The position numbers were made by a program, and so were the translations under genes. DNA of 64,000 nucleotides, from contig NZ_VJND01000002.1 of the NCBI RefSeq assembly GCF_007556605.1, forward strand, positions 186,001 to 250,000. Direction: 5' to 3'. A model generated the notes under the pieces. The model saw only the letters and a program-made list of their open reading frames with translations, had not been told where the DNA came from and did not search any database. Each line of letters starts with the position of its first letter. Position 1 is the stretch's first letter. The stretch comes from Tepidimonas sediminis. Its GTDB lineage: Bacteria > Pseudomonadota > Gammaproteobacteria > Burkholderiales > Burkholderiaceae_C. Positions 39,689 through 49,305 of the stretch are shown piece after piece.

Positions 39689-40978
39689 ATGAGCTTCGGA
39701 ACCGGCCTCTCGGGCCTCAACGCCGCCAGCAAGAACCTCGACGTCATCGGCCACAACATCGCCAACGCCAACACCACCGGCTTCAAGAACCAGCGCGCCG
39801 AGTTCGCCGAGATGTACGCGATGGCGCTCGGTGCCGCGGGGGGCAGCAACGGCGGCATCGGCGTCAGCGTCGCCAACGTCGCGCAGCTTTTCACGCAGGG
39901 CAACATCAAGATCACCGGCAACAACCTGGACCTCGCGATCAACGGGGAGGGGCTGTTCAAGGTGCGCATGACCGACGGCTCGGTGGCCTACACCCGCAAC
40001 GGCGAGTTCAAGCTAGACAAGGAAGGCCGCATCATCACCAACAACGGGGCGCGTCTGCAGGGGTACCTGCCGCCGGCGCCGGGAGCACCGATTCCGGTCG
40101 GCGCGACGACGGACCTGGTGTTGCCGACGGGCGCGGCGATTGCGCCCAGGGCGACGGGGTCGTCCACGGTTAATCCAGGTATTTTTATTACGGCGAATTT
40201 GCCGGCAACGGCCGCGGTTCAGGGATCCCCCGCTTCCCCGCTAACAGCTGACCAGAAAAAATACGGGACTGTTGTCAATATTTACGATCAGCAGGGTAAT
40301 GCAATACCGCTTCAAATTTATTTCGTCAAGACTGCGCCAAATCAGTGGAGCGTGATTGGTCGCGTCGATGGAGCGACGCCATGGCAAGACTCCCTTGGAA
40401 CGGTCAACTTCGATGCCGCAGGCGAAGTGAGCAACACTACCCCAGCGCCGCTACAATTGCCCGCCAATGCTCTGGCTGCCGACTCTTATTCGGCTGGCGT
40501 GCCTTCGGCTAACTTCCCCCCCAACCCGATTAACATCAACATCGGCCAAACCGGCGCCTGGACGCTGACCCAATACGGCAGCCCGTTCGCCGTCTATGAC
40601 TTGAAGCAGGACGGCTACGCGCCGGGCGAGCTGTCGTCGATCGTGATCAGCGAGCAGGGCATCATCACCGCGCGTTATTCCAATGGCGTCTCGCAGGACG
40701 CCGGGCAGGTGGCGCTGGTTCGCTTCCGCAACCTGCAGGGGTTGGAGCCGGTCAACGGCGGCTACTGGCGTGAGACATTCACGTCGGGGCAGCCGATCGA
40801 GGGGCAGCCGCTGACGGGCCGCTTTGGCTCGATCCGGCAAAACGCCCTGGAAGAATCCAACGTCGACCTGACCCAGGAGCTGGTCAACATGATCGTGGCG
40901 CAGCGGCACTACCAGGCCAACGCGCAGACGATCAAGACGCAGGACCAGGTGCAGCAGACGCTGGTCAACCTGCGCTGA
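39689..40978 (+). CDS. flgE: Flagellar hook protein FlgE
   Basis: A 429-residue protein. The N-terminus (MSFGTGLSGLNAASKNLDVIGHNIANANTTGFK) and C-terminus (ALEESNVDLTQELVNMIVAQRHYQANAQTIKTQD) are conserved hook domains D0/D1. The central surface domain, about residues 154-290, is encoded by DNA of sharply lower GC (23 of 60 bases in 40261-40320) with codons unlike its neighbours. The conserved ends are GC-rich like the rest of the window. This looks like replacement of the surface-exposed domain by transfer. Confidence 0.96.
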   Translation: MSFGTGLSGLNAASKNLDVIGHNIANANTTGFKNQRAEFAEMYAMALGAAGGSNGGIGVSVANVAQLFTQGNIKITGNNLDLAINGEGLFKVRMTDGSVAYTRNGEFKLDKEGRIITNNGARLQGYLPPAPGAPIPVGATTDLVLPTGAAIAPRATGSSTVNPGIFITANLPATAAVQGSPASPLTADQKKYGTVVNIYDQQGNAIPLQIYFVKTAPNQWSVIGRVDGATPWQDSLGTVNFDAAGEVSNTTPAPLQLPANALAADSYSAGVPSANFPPNPININIGQTGAWTLTQYGSPFAVYDLKQDGYAPGELSSIVISEQGIITARYSNGVSQDAGQVALVRFRNLQGLEPVNGGYWRETFTSGQPIEGQPLTGRFGSIRQNALEESNVDLTQELVNMIVAQRHYQANAQTIKTQDQVQQTLVNLR

Positions 40979-41005
40979 CCGCCAGCCTGAACGGGGAGCA
41001 CCGCC

Positions 41006-41746
41006 ATGGACCGGGTCGTCTTCACCGCCGCGTCGGGGGCCAAGGCCGCGATGCACCGCCACCAGGTCATCGCGCACAACCTGGCCAACGTCACGACGAC
41101 CGGCTTTCGCGCCGAGCTGTCGACGTTCCGCGCGGTGCCGCTGCGCGGCGAGGGCGCCACCACCCGCGTGCACGCGCTGGAGGCCACGCCCGGCTACCTC
41201 GACAAGCCCGGCAACCTGCAGAGCACCGGCCGGCCGCTGGACGTGGCGGCGGTGGGGCGCGCGTTCTTCGCCATCCAGGCGCTGGACGGCACCGAGGCTT
41301 ACACCCGCGCCGGCGCGCTGCAGATCGACGCGCAGGGCCAGCTGGTCGGCTTCAACGGCCTGCCGATGCTGTCCACCGCCGGCGCGCCGATCCAGGTGCC
41401 CAACGACGCGCAGGTCACCATCGGCCGCGACGGCACCGTCAGCGCCAAGGTCGGCAACGAGGCGCCGCAGGTGCTGGGCCGCCTCAAGCTCGTGACGCCC
41501 CCGGAGGGGCAGCGCCTGCAGCGCGGCGAGGACGGGCTGTTTCGCAGCCCCGACGGCCAGCCGTTGCCCGCGGATGAGGCGGCGCGGCTGGTCGACGGGA
41601 TGCTGGAGGGCTCCAACGTCGACCCGATCGCGGCGATGGTCGACATGATCGCCGCCACCCGCCTGTACGAGGCCCAGATGCGCCTGGTGCAGAGCGCCGA
41701 GCGCAACGACCAGACCGCTGCGCAGCTGCTCAGCGTCAGCGCCTGA
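41006..41746 (+). CDS. flgF: Flagellar proximal rod protein FlgF
   Basis: A 246-residue rod protein starting [35 protein letters not shown]. The C-terminal GSNVDPIAAMVDMIAATRLYEAQMRLVQSAE matches FlgF. The GC content is normal for the window, unlike the flgE centre just upstream. Confidence 0.96.
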   Translation: MDRVVFTAASGAKAAMHRHQVIAHNLANVTTTGFRAELSTFRAVPLRGEGATTRVHALEATPGYLDKPGNLQSTGRPLDVAAVGRAFFAIQALDGTEAYTRAGALQIDAQGQLVGFNGLPMLSTAGAPIQVPNDAQVTIGRDGTVSAKVGNEAPQVLGRLKLVTPPEGQRLQRGEDGLFRSPDGQPLPADEAARLVDGMLEGSNVDPIAAMVDMIAATRLYEAQMRLVQSAERNDQTAAQLLSVSA

Positions 41747-41785
41747 AGCCCGCTTCGCCTCCTCCCCGATATCGGAGAACCCGTC

Positions 41786-42568
41786 ATGATCAACTCGCTG
41801 CACATCGCCAAGACCGGCATGCAGGCCCAGCAGACGCAGCTGGACGTCATCGCGCACAACCTGGCCAACGTGGCCACCGCCGGCTTCAAGCGCGGCACGG
41901 CGCTGTTCGAGGATCTGATCTACCAGAACCTGCGCCAGGTCGGCGGCAACACCGCCGACAACGCCGAGCTGCCCACCGGGCTGCAGATCGGCCTGGGCGT
42001 GCGCACGGTGGCCACGGCGCGCACCTACAGCCAGGGCAACCTGCAGCAGACCGACAACAACCTGGACGTGGCGATCAACGGCAACGGGTTCTTCCGCGTG
42101 CAGCTGCCCGACGGCACCATCGCCTACACGCGCGACGGCAGCTTCAAGCTCAACAACCAGGGCCAGATCGTCACCAACCAGGGCTACCTGCTGGTGGATT
42201 CCCCCACCGTGCCGGACAACGCCCGCGGCCTGACGATCGGCAAGGACGGCGTCATCACCGTCCTCGTGCCCGGCCAGGCGCAGCCGCAGCAGATCGGCCA
42301 GATCACGCTGGCCAACTTCATCAACCCCGCCGGACTGGAGCCGATGGGGCAGAACCTGTTCCTCGAGTCGCAGGCCTCCGGCGCGCCCAATGAGGGCACG
42401 CCCGGCGCGGAAGGGTTCGGCCAGGTGCTGCAGGGCTTTCTGGAGAGCTCCAACGTCAACGTCGTGCAGGAGCTGGTCAACATGATCCAGACCCAGCGCG
42501 CCTACGAGCTCAACTCCAAGGCCGTGACCACGTCCGACCAGATGCTGCAGCGCCTGACGCAGCTGTGA
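41786..42568 (+). CDS. flgG: Flagellar distal rod protein FlgG
   Basis: A 260-residue rod protein starting [37 protein letters not shown] and ending [37 protein letters not shown]. Length equals that of E. coli FlgG. No hook-type insertion is present. Confidence 0.97.
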   Translation: MINSLHIAKTGMQAQQTQLDVIAHNLANVATAGFKRGTALFEDLIYQNLRQVGGNTADNAELPTGLQIGLGVRTVATARTYSQGNLQQTDNNLDVAINGNGFFRVQLPDGTIAYTRDGSFKLNNQGQIVTNQGYLLVDSPTVPDNARGLTIGKDGVITVLVPGQAQPQQIGQITLANFINPAGLEPMGQNLFLESQASGAPNEGTPGAEGFGQVLQGFLESSNVNVVQELVNMIQTQRAYELNSKAVTTSDQMLQRLTQL

Positions 42569-42593
42569 CACCTAACCCTGCCGGAGCCTTGCC

Positions 42594-43283
42594 ATGAACG
42601 CCGCCCGCCGCCTGCTCGCCGTGGTCGCCGCCGCCTTGCTGGGGGGCTGCGCGACGCTGTCCCAGATCCCGGACGTCGACCTTGCGAAGCCGCCCGAGGA
42701 CGGCATCCGCTATCCCCAGACGCGCCCGGCCGCGGCCGAGGCGCCCAGCGGCTCGCTCTACACCCCGGTCGCGTACCGGCCCGGCTTCGAGGATCACCGC
42801 GCGCGCCTGCCGGGTGATGTGCTGACGATCCAGATCACCGAGTCGCTCACCGCCTCGCAGAGCGCCAAGACCGACGTCAAGCGCGACAGCAGCCTGGGGG
42901 CCAGCGTGTCGGCGTTTCCGTTCACGCCGGCCTCCATCCTGGGCGACCTGACCGCCGGCGCCAAGTCCAACAACGCCTTCAAGGGCGACGGCAAGACCGA
43001 GGCCAGCAACACCTTCCGCGGCTCCATCACCGCGGTGGTCACCGAGGTGCTGCCCAATGGCCACCTGGTCGTCATTGGCGAAAAGCAGATCGGCGTCAAC
43101 CAGGCGGTGGACGTGCTGCAGTTCAGCGGCACGGTGGACCCGCGCGCCATCCAGCCCGGCAACGTCGTGCCCAGCACCCAGGTGGCCAACGTGCGCGTGC
43201 TGTCGCGCGGCCGCGGGGCGCCGGCCGATGCGCAGACATTTGGCTGGTTGGCGCGCTTCTTTTTGACGCTTTTGCCGTTCTAA
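42594..43283 (+). CDS. flgH: Flagellar L-ring lipoprotein FlgH
   Basis: A 229-residue lipoprotein. The lipobox LLGGC places the lipidated Cys at residue 19. LPGDVLTIQITESLTASQSAKT and the C-terminal LVVIGEKQIGVNQ...LQFSGTVDPRAI are FlgH signatures. It forms the outer-membrane ring around the rod. Confidence 0.96.
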   Translation: MNAARRLLAVVAAALLGGCATLSQIPDVDLAKPPEDGIRYPQTRPAAAEAPSGSLYTPVAYRPGFEDHRARLPGDVLTIQITESLTASQSAKTDVKRDSSLGASVSAFPFTPASILGDLTAGAKSNNAFKGDGKTEASNTFRGSITAVVTEVLPNGHLVVIGEKQIGVNQAVDVLQFSGTVDPRAIQPGNVVPSTQVANVRVLSRGRGAPADAQTFGWLARFFLTLLPF

Positions 43284-43297
43284 AGTTTTTCCACAAT
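43281..43297 (+). promoter_or_regulatory. Candidate promoter motif upstream of flgI
   Basis: TAAAGTTTTTCCACAAT overlaps the flgH stop and ends 22 bp before the flgI ATG. TAAAGTTT is a perfect FliA -35 octamer, but the expected GCCGATAA at +11 is replaced by GTTCACGA. It closely resembles the string before flgB. Confidence 0.3.
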
Positions 43298-43318
43298 CGG
43301 TTCACGAGGTGATGCGCG

Positions 43319-44446
43319 ATGAACCGATGGACGTTTCTCCCCCGCGGGCTGCTGGCCGCCATGACGATCATGGCCGCCTCGGCCCTGATGCCGACCCCGG
43401 CGCAGGCCACGCGCGTCAAGGACGTGGCCGCCGTGCAGGGCGTGCGCAGCAACCAGCTGGTCGGCTACGGCCTGGTGGTGGGGCTGGACGGCACGGGCGA
43501 CGGCAACAACGCCTACACCACCCGCAGCCTGGCCAACTTCATGCAGCAGATGGGCATCAGCCTGCCGCCGGGCGTGACGGTGCAGCCGAAGAACGTCGCC
43601 GCGGTGCTGGTGACGGCCGATCTTCCGGCCTTCGCCCGGCCGGGACAGACGATCGACGTGACGGTATCGTCGGTCGGCAGCGCCAAGTCGCTGCGCGGCG
43701 GCACCCTGATCCAGACCCCGCTGCGCGGCGCCGACGGGCAGGTCTATGCGCTGGCGCAGGGCAGCCTGGTGGTGGCCGGCGCCGGGGCCTCGGCCGGTGG
43801 CAGCAGCGTCACCGTCAACCATCTGAATGCCGGCCGCATCCCCAACGGCGCGCTGGTGGAGCGCACCGTGCCGACGCCGCTGCTGCTGGGCGAGACGGTG
43901 ACGCTGGCGCTGCGCGCCGACGACTTCCAGACCGCCTCGCGCGTGGCCGCGGCGATCAACCGCGCCATCGGCGACGGCACGGCGCAGGCACTGGACGGCC
44001 GCACCGTGCAGGTGCGCGCGCCGCGCGACCCCAACGAGCGGGTGACGTTCCTGGCCAGCCTCGAGGAGCTGCCGGTGGAGCTGGCCACGCCGACCGCGCG
44101 CGTCGTCTTCAACGCCCGCACCGGCTCGGTGGTGCTGAACCAGGCGGTCAAGCTGGCCCCGGCGGCGATCGCCCACGGCAACCTCTCGATCAGCATCAGT
44201 TCCACCCCGCAGGTCAGCCAGCCGCCGCCGCTGGCGCCCCAGGGCGCGCAGACCGTCGTCACCGAGAAGGCCGACATCCAGATCCAGCAGGACGGCGGCA
44301 AGATCATCGAGGTGGAGGCCTCCGCGCAGCTCGCGGACGTGGTGCGCGCGCTCAACAAGCTGGGTGCCACGCCGCAGGATCTGCTGGCCATCCTGCAGGC
44401 GCTCAAGGCGGCCGGGGCGCTGAAGGCCGAGCTGGAGGTGATCTGA
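43319..44446 (+). CDS. flgI: Flagellar P-ring protein FlgI
   Basis: A 375-residue exported protein with a signal peptide ending about AQATRVKDVA (cleavage near residue 24). VKDVAAVQGVRSNQLVGYGLVVGLDGTGDG is the canonical FlgI start, and LADVVRALNKLGATPQDLLAILQALKAAGAL the canonical end. It polymerises in the periplasm with help from FlgA. Confidence 0.97.
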   Translation: MNRWTFLPRGLLAAMTIMAASALMPTPAQATRVKDVAAVQGVRSNQLVGYGLVVGLDGTGDGNNAYTTRSLANFMQQMGISLPPGVTVQPKNVAAVLVTADLPAFARPGQTIDVTVSSVGSAKSLRGGTLIQTPLRGADGQVYALAQGSLVVAGAGASAGGSSVTVNHLNAGRIPNGALVERTVPTPLLLGETVTLALRADDFQTASRVAAAINRAIGDGTAQALDGRTVQVRAPRDPNERVTFLASLEELPVELATPTARVVFNARTGSVVLNQAVKLAPAAIAHGNLSISISSTPQVSQPPPLAPQGAQTVVTEKADIQIQQDGGKIIEVEASAQLADVVRALNKLGATPQDLLAILQALKAAGALKAELEVI

Positions 44447-44447
44447 C

Positions 44448-45332
44448 ATGGTGGCCGACGTGCGCTTCACCCTGGGGGCCGACGCCGCGCGCGGGCTGGC
44501 GGCGGATGCCCGCAGCCTCGACGCCCTCAAGGGCGCCGCCGGCCGCGACCCGAAGGCGGCGCTGAAGGAGACCGCCCGTCAGTTCGAGGCGCTGTTCATG
44601 CGCGAACTGCTCAAGTCCATGCGCGAGGCGACGATGAAAAGTGGCCTGATGGACAACGAAGGCAGCGACCTCGGCATGGACCTGCTCGACGAGCAGTGGG
44701 CGGTCAAGATGACCGGCCTGCCGGGGGGCTTGAGCGAAATGATCGAGCGCCAGTTGCAGCAGCAGATCGACCCCGCCGCGCGGCCGGGCGCGGCGCAGAG
44801 CGGCGCTGCGCCGGCCACCGCCGCAGCCTCCGTGCCCGACGGGGCCGTGCGCCCGAGCGCCGCACAGGCCGCCTTCGTCGAGCGCCACCGCGCGGTGGCG
44901 CAGCAGGTGCAGCGCGAGACCGGCATCCCGGCCGCGTTCATGATCGGCCAGGCCGCGCACGAGACCGGCTGGGGCCGCAGCGAGATCCGCACCGCCGACG
45001 GCGGCAACTCGCACAACCTGTTCGGCATCAAGGCCGGCCCGGGCTGGACCGGCAAGGTCGCCGAGGTCACCACCACCGAATACGTGGACGGCCAGCCGCG
45101 CAAGGTGGTGCAGCGCTTCCGCGCCTACGACAGCTACGCCGAGGCGTTCCGCGACTACGCGCGCCTGATCACCGGCAGCCCGCGCTACCAGGCGGTGCTG
45201 CGCAACCTGCACTCGCCGCAGGCGTTCGCCCAGCAGCTGCAGCAGGCCGGCTACGCCACCGACCCGCAGTACGCGGCCAAGCTCAGCCGCGTCATCAACA
45301 CCACGCTGCAGCTGCAGCGCGCGCTGGCCTGA
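44448..45332 (+). CDS. flgJ: Bifunctional rod cap / peptidoglycan hydrolase FlgJ
   Basis: A 294-residue two-domain protein. The N-terminal rod-scaffold part (about 30-110, ARQFEALFMRELLKSMREAT) is joined by an Ala-rich linker to a C-terminal glucosaminidase domain (about 140-290) with AAHETGWGRSEIRTADGGNSHNLFGIK. The catalytic Glu is in HETGWG. It opens the wall for the rod. The ATG is 1 bp after the flgI stop. Confidence 0.96.
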   Translation: MVADVRFTLGADAARGLAADARSLDALKGAAGRDPKAALKETARQFEALFMRELLKSMREATMKSGLMDNEGSDLGMDLLDEQWAVKMTGLPGGLSEMIERQLQQQIDPAARPGAAQSGAAPATAAASVPDGAVRPSAAQAAFVERHRAVAQQVQRETGIPAAFMIGQAAHETGWGRSEIRTADGGNSHNLFGIKAGPGWTGKVAEVTTTEYVDGQPRKVVQRFRAYDSYAEAFRDYARLITGSPRYQAVLRNLHSPQAFAQQLQQAGYATDPQYAAKLSRVINTTLQLQRALA

Positions 45333-45352
45333 GCTGAGGACCGGAGGCCGGC

Positions 45353-47305
45353 ATGAGCGCCCTCAACATCGCCACCCGCGCGCTGACCACCAACCAGGCC
45401 GCGCTGCAGGTCATCGGCCACAACATCGCCAACGCCAACACCGCCGGCTACACGCGCCAGCGCGTCGAGCTCAACGCCGTGCCGGGGCAGCAGCTGGGCA
45501 GCGGCTACTTCGGCAAGGGCGTGCAGATCGAGGCCGTGGCGCGCGAGGGCTACGACGCCTTCCTGACGCGCGAGTCCAACCTGACGCGCGCCACCGCCGC
45601 CGCCGACCAGACGCGCCTGCAGTACCTGCAGAGCGTCGAGTCGCTCTTTCCGCTCGGTGAGGGCAGCCTCGGCAAGCTGCTCAACGACGCGCTCAACGCC
45701 TGGACCGATGTGGCCTCCAGCCCCAGCGACAGCGCGGCGCGGCAGGTGGTGCTGGACAACTTCGACGCGCTGGCCGCGCGCATCCGCGACGGCGCCGCGC
45801 GCATCGACGAGATCGCCACCGGCGCGCGCCTGCAGGCCACCGAAGTCACCAAGGAGATCAACCGCCTGGCGCAGGCGATCGCCAACGTCAACGACGCCAT
45901 CGCCCGCGCGCAGGGCACCGGCGCCAGCCCCAACGACCTGCTCGACCAGCGCGACCGCCTGATCGCGCAGCTCAACGATCAGGTGCAGGTGACCACGCTG
46001 CGCGCCGATGACGGCACGCTGTCGGTGTTCGTGGCCGGCAGCCTTCCGCTGGTGCTGGGCAACCGCGCGGCCGAGCTGCGCGTGTCGCGTGCCGAGCTGG
46101 ATGGCGACCGCCAGATTCAGCTGCAGTTCGTGCAAGGCGCCACCGCCTACGACGTGCCGACCGATTTCGTCAGCGGCGGCAAGCTCAAGGGCCTGCTCGA
46201 CTTCGTCAACCGCGACGTCATCCGCACCCAGGCCGAATTGGGCCGCATGGCGCTGGCCCTGGCCACGACCGTGAATCGGCAGCAGCAAAGCGGGCTGGAC
46301 CTGCTCGGCAATCCGGGGGGCGATCTGCTGACCCACGACGCCTTGACGGGCAAGCCGGCGGCCAGCAACATCGGCAGCGGCAGCGTGAGCGCGACGGTGG
46401 CCGATCCGACCCAGCTCAAGGCCGAGGATTACATTCTGGAATTTACCTCCGCCACGCAAGCGCTGATCCGGCGCGGCAGCGACGGGTGGTATTGGAACGG
46501 CACCGGCTGGCAGGCCAACGCCGCCGCCCCGGTCACCGTCAACGGCTACTCCCTGGAGGGGCTGACGCTGAGTGTGCCGACCTCACCCGCGGCGGGGGAT
46601 CGCTTCATGCTGTCCCCGGGCGCCACGGCCGCCAGCTCGCTGCAAATGGCGCTGTCGCGGCCGGCCGAATTGGCTGCGGCCGGCCGGTTGACGCTGTCGA
46701 TCGGTACGCCCAACACCGGCAACGCCACGATCGAGGCCGTCTCCGCCACCGTGACCGCGGGTTCGTGGGTGATGCCCAGCCTGCCTGCCGCGTTGACATA
46801 TGCCTCGCTCACCAACACCTTCAGCTTGGCTGGATTTACGCCGGGCGGCGTCACCTACACCCCCGGCGAACCGATGGTGTTCACTTACACCTCGGGCGCC
46901 AATACGGTGGAGGTGAAGATCACGCTGCGGGGGCAGCCCAACAACGGCGACGTCTTCCAGCTTGTCGCCACGCCTGCTGCGGGGGTTGCATTCAACGGCA
47001 GCAACGCCCAGGCGATGCTGGCGCTGCGCGACCAGGTGATGTTCGACGGCAGCGTCAAGCTGTCGGAGGGCTACGTGGCGGTGTTTTCCAACCTCGCCTC
47101 GCGCGTCAACGAGGCGCAGACGCGCGCGAGCTTCTCCAAGGCGCAGGCCGACGACGCCGAGCAGCGCCGCGCCAACCAGGCCGGCGTCAACCTCGACGAG
47201 GAGGCCGCGCGCATGCTGCAGTTCCAGCAGGCCTACCAGGCCAGCGCCAAGTACCTGCAGACGGTGCAGTCGATCTTCGACACGCTGATCAGCACCTTCC
47301 GTTGA
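45353..47305 (+). CDS. flgK: Hook-filament junction protein FlgK
   Basis: A 650-residue protein starting MSALNIATRALTTNQAALQVIGHNIANANTAGYTRQR and ending in the conserved AARMLQFQQAYQASAKYLQTVQSIFDTLI. The central variable domain (about 300-560) is Thr/Ser-rich and its DNA is moderately less GC-rich than the ends. FlgN is its chaperone. Confidence 0.96.
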   Translation: MSALNIATRALTTNQAALQVIGHNIANANTAGYTRQRVELNAVPGQQLGSGYFGKGVQIEAVAREGYDAFLTRESNLTRATAAADQTRLQYLQSVESLFPLGEGSLGKLLNDALNAWTDVASSPSDSAARQVVLDNFDALAARIRDGAARIDEIATGARLQATEVTKEINRLAQAIANVNDAIARAQGTGASPNDLLDQRDRLIAQLNDQVQVTTLRADDGTLSVFVAGSLPLVLGNRAAELRVSRAELDGDRQIQLQFVQGATAYDVPTDFVSGGKLKGLLDFVNRDVIRTQAELGRMALALATTVNRQQQSGLDLLGNPGGDLLTHDALTGKPAASNIGSGSVSATVADPTQLKAEDYILEFTSATQALIRRGSDGWYWNGTGWQANAAAPVTVNGYSLEGLTLSVPTSPAAGDRFMLSPGATAASSLQMALSRPAELAAAGRLTLSIGTPNTGNATIEAVSATVTAGSWVMPSLPAALTYASLTNTFSLAGFTPGGVTYTPGEPMVFTYTSGANTVEVKITLRGQPNNGDVFQLVATPAAGVAFNGSNAQAMLALRDQVMFDGSVKLSEGYVAVFSNLASRVNEAQTRASFSKAQADDAEQRRANQAGVNLDEEAARMLQFQQAYQASAKYLQTVQSIFDTLISTFR

Positions 47306-47316
47306 CGAGGCCCATC

Positions 47317-48294
47317 ATGTCCACCGTCTACCGCGTCGCCACGGCCTACAGCTACGACCGCACCATCGACCGGCTGCAGCAGCGCGGCGCGCAGCTGGCG
47401 GAGCTGCAGGACCAGCTTTCCTCCGGCAAGCGCGTGCGCCGCATCAGCGACGACCCGGCCGCCGCCGCGCTGGCCGAGCGCGAGCAGGCGCGCATGCAGC
47501 GCATCCAGTCCGACCAGCGCGCCCTGGAGGCGGCGCGGCGCAACATCGAGCTGGCCGAAAGCACGCTCGGCACCGTCAACGACCTCTACCACCGCGCCAA
47601 GGAGCTGATCGTGCAGGGCGGCAACGGCGCGCTCAACGCCAGCGACCGCCGCACCATCGCCGACGAGCTGGAGGGCATCCGCGAGCGCATTCTGGCGCTT
47701 TCCAACACGCAGGACACGCTCGGCCGCCCGCTCTTCATGGGGCAGGGGATGACCACGGCCGACGGCAAACCCTTCGCCGAGGCTCTCACGGGTGGCGATT
47801 TCATGCCATACGGTGTCGACGGCCGCATCGTCGAGTGGCGCGGGCTTTCCGGTCAGTCTGCGCCCGGCGAGACCTCGCTGCCGCACGTCCTGGATGGCGA
47901 GCGCATCTTTGGCCGATCCGACCTCTTGGGCCAGCAGGGCAACGACAGCATCTGGGAAACGCTGGATCGCGCCATCATCGCGCTGCGCAACCCCAGTCTG
48001 ACGCCGCAGGACCTGGCCAACGAGCTCGGACAGGCCAACGCCAACCTGGCAGTGCGGCTCGACGCCGTGCTCTCCGCCCGCGGCCAGCTGGGCGACTGGC
48101 TCAACCGCGCCGATGCGGTGCAGGCGGCGCTGAAGGCGCGCGAGGACTACCACATCGCCCAGCAGTCGGAGCTCACCGACCTCGACATGGTGGAGGCGAT
48201 CTCGCGCTTCCAGACCCAGCAGCTGGCCTACCAGGCCGGGCTGTCGTCGTACGCGCAGGTGCAGCGGCTGTCGCTGTTCCAGTACATTGCGTGA
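47317..48294 (+). CDS. flgL: Hook-filament junction protein FlgL
   Basis: A 325-residue flagellin-family protein. The N-terminus has LQDQLSSGKRVRRISDDPAAAALAEREQ and the C-terminus SELTDLDMVEAISRFQTQQLAYQAGLSSYAQVQRLSLFQYI. It is last of the flg series, so flagellin (fliC) and the cap genes are outside the window. Confidence 0.95.
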   Translation: MSTVYRVATAYSYDRTIDRLQQRGAQLAELQDQLSSGKRVRRISDDPAAAALAEREQARMQRIQSDQRALEAARRNIELAESTLGTVNDLYHRAKELIVQGGNGALNASDRRTIADELEGIRERILALSNTQDTLGRPLFMGQGMTTADGKPFAEALTGGDFMPYGVDGRIVEWRGLSGQSAPGETSLPHVLDGERIFGRSDLLGQQGNDSIWETLDRAIIALRNPSLTPQDLANELGQANANLAVRLDAVLSARGQLGDWLNRADAVQAALKAREDYHIAQQSELTDLDMVEAISRFQTQQLAYQAGLSSYAQVQRLSLFQYIA

Positions 48295-48342
48295 CGCGCG
48301 CCGGCGGCGTGGCGAACGGTCGCCGCCGCGCGCCGACGCCGC

Positions 48343-49305
48343 ATGGACCGCTTCACGCTCGAACGACACCAGGTCTGGCTGTACCTGCTGGCCATCGCAC
48401 TTGGCTGGGCAGCCGGCTCCGCGCTGCCGGCCCTGGCGCCGCTGGCGGCGGCGTCGCTGTGGCCGGTGCTGGCGCTGCTGCTGCTGGCCACGTTCGCGCA
48501 GATCCCGCTGCTGCACGTGCGCCGCGCCTGGCGCGACGCCCGCTTCGCGCGCGCCGTGCTGCTGGGCAACTTCGTCGCGGTACCGCTCCTGGTCTGGGCG
48601 CTGGTGGCGGCGTTCGGGCTGCACGGTGCGCAGCGGCTCGGGGTGCTGCTGGTGCTGCTGGTACCATGCACGGACTGGTTCATCACCTTCACGCAGCTCG
48701 GCCGGGGCGATGCGGCGCGCGCGATCGCCGTCACGCCGCTGAACCTCATCCTGCAGCTGGCCTTGCTGCCCATCTACCTCGCGGCCATGGCCGACGCGCA
48801 GGCGCTGGCCGGCTGGTCGTGGGCGGACCTGCTGCCGGCGGTGGCGCTGGTCGCGGGGCCGCTGGCGCTGGCGGCGGCGCTGGAGCGGCGGGCCGGGCGC
48901 GCGCCGCGCTGGCAGCGCGTGCGCGAGCGGCTGGCCTGGTGGCCGGTGCCGCTGCTGGCGCTGGTGGTGGGGCTGATCGCCTGCGCGCAGGTGGCCGCCG
49001 TCGGGCGCGCGTGGGACGCGGTGGCGGCGACGCTGCCGCTGTTCGCGCTCTACCTGGTCGGGGCGCTGGCACTGGCGTGGGGGCTGGCGCGCGCGCATGG
49101 CCTGCCGCCGGCGCAGGGGCGCACGCTCGCCTTCAGCCTCGGCACGCGCAACTCGTTCGTCGTGCTGCCGCTGGCGCTGGCCCTGCCGCCGGGCTGGGAG
49201 GCGGTGGCGGTGGTGATCGTGGCGCAGTCGCTGGTGGAGCTGCTGGGCATGGTGGCCTGCGTGGCGCTGGTGCCGCGCCTCTGGCGGGAGAACGATGATG
49301 CTTGA
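48343..49305 (+). CDS. BASS-superfamily (bile acid/arsenite-type) transporter
   Basis: A 320-residue protein with about ten hydrophobic segments. LVLLVPCTDWFITFTQLGRGDAARAIAVTPLNLILQ resembles the helix-break region of the arsenical-resistance-3/BASS fold, and the later SLGTRNSFVVLPLALAL matches the second repeat. No arsR or arsC is next to it, so an arsenic role is not supported by context. Its 3' end overlaps the following MFS gene by 11 bp, suggesting joint expression. Confidence 0.75.
   Translation: MDRFTLERHQVWLYLLAIALGWAAGSALPALAPLAAASLWPVLALLLLATFAQIPLLHVRRAWRDARFARAVLLGNFVAVPLLVWALVAAFGLHGAQRLGVLLVLLVPCTDWFITFTQLGRGDAARAIAVTPLNLILQLALLPIYLAAMADAQALAGWSWADLLPAVALVAGPLALAAALERRAGRAPRWQRVRERLAWWPVPLLALVVGLIACAQVAAVGRAWDAVAATLPLFALYLVGALALAWGLARAHGLPPAQGRTLAFSLGTRNSFVVLPLALALPPGWEAVAVVIVAQSLVELLGMVACVALVPRLWRENDDA

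Noticed and set aside
48343-49305. Naming the BASS protein as arsenite exporter ACR3
   Set aside because: No arsenic genes nearby and the key motif is only loosely similar, so only the superfamily is given.
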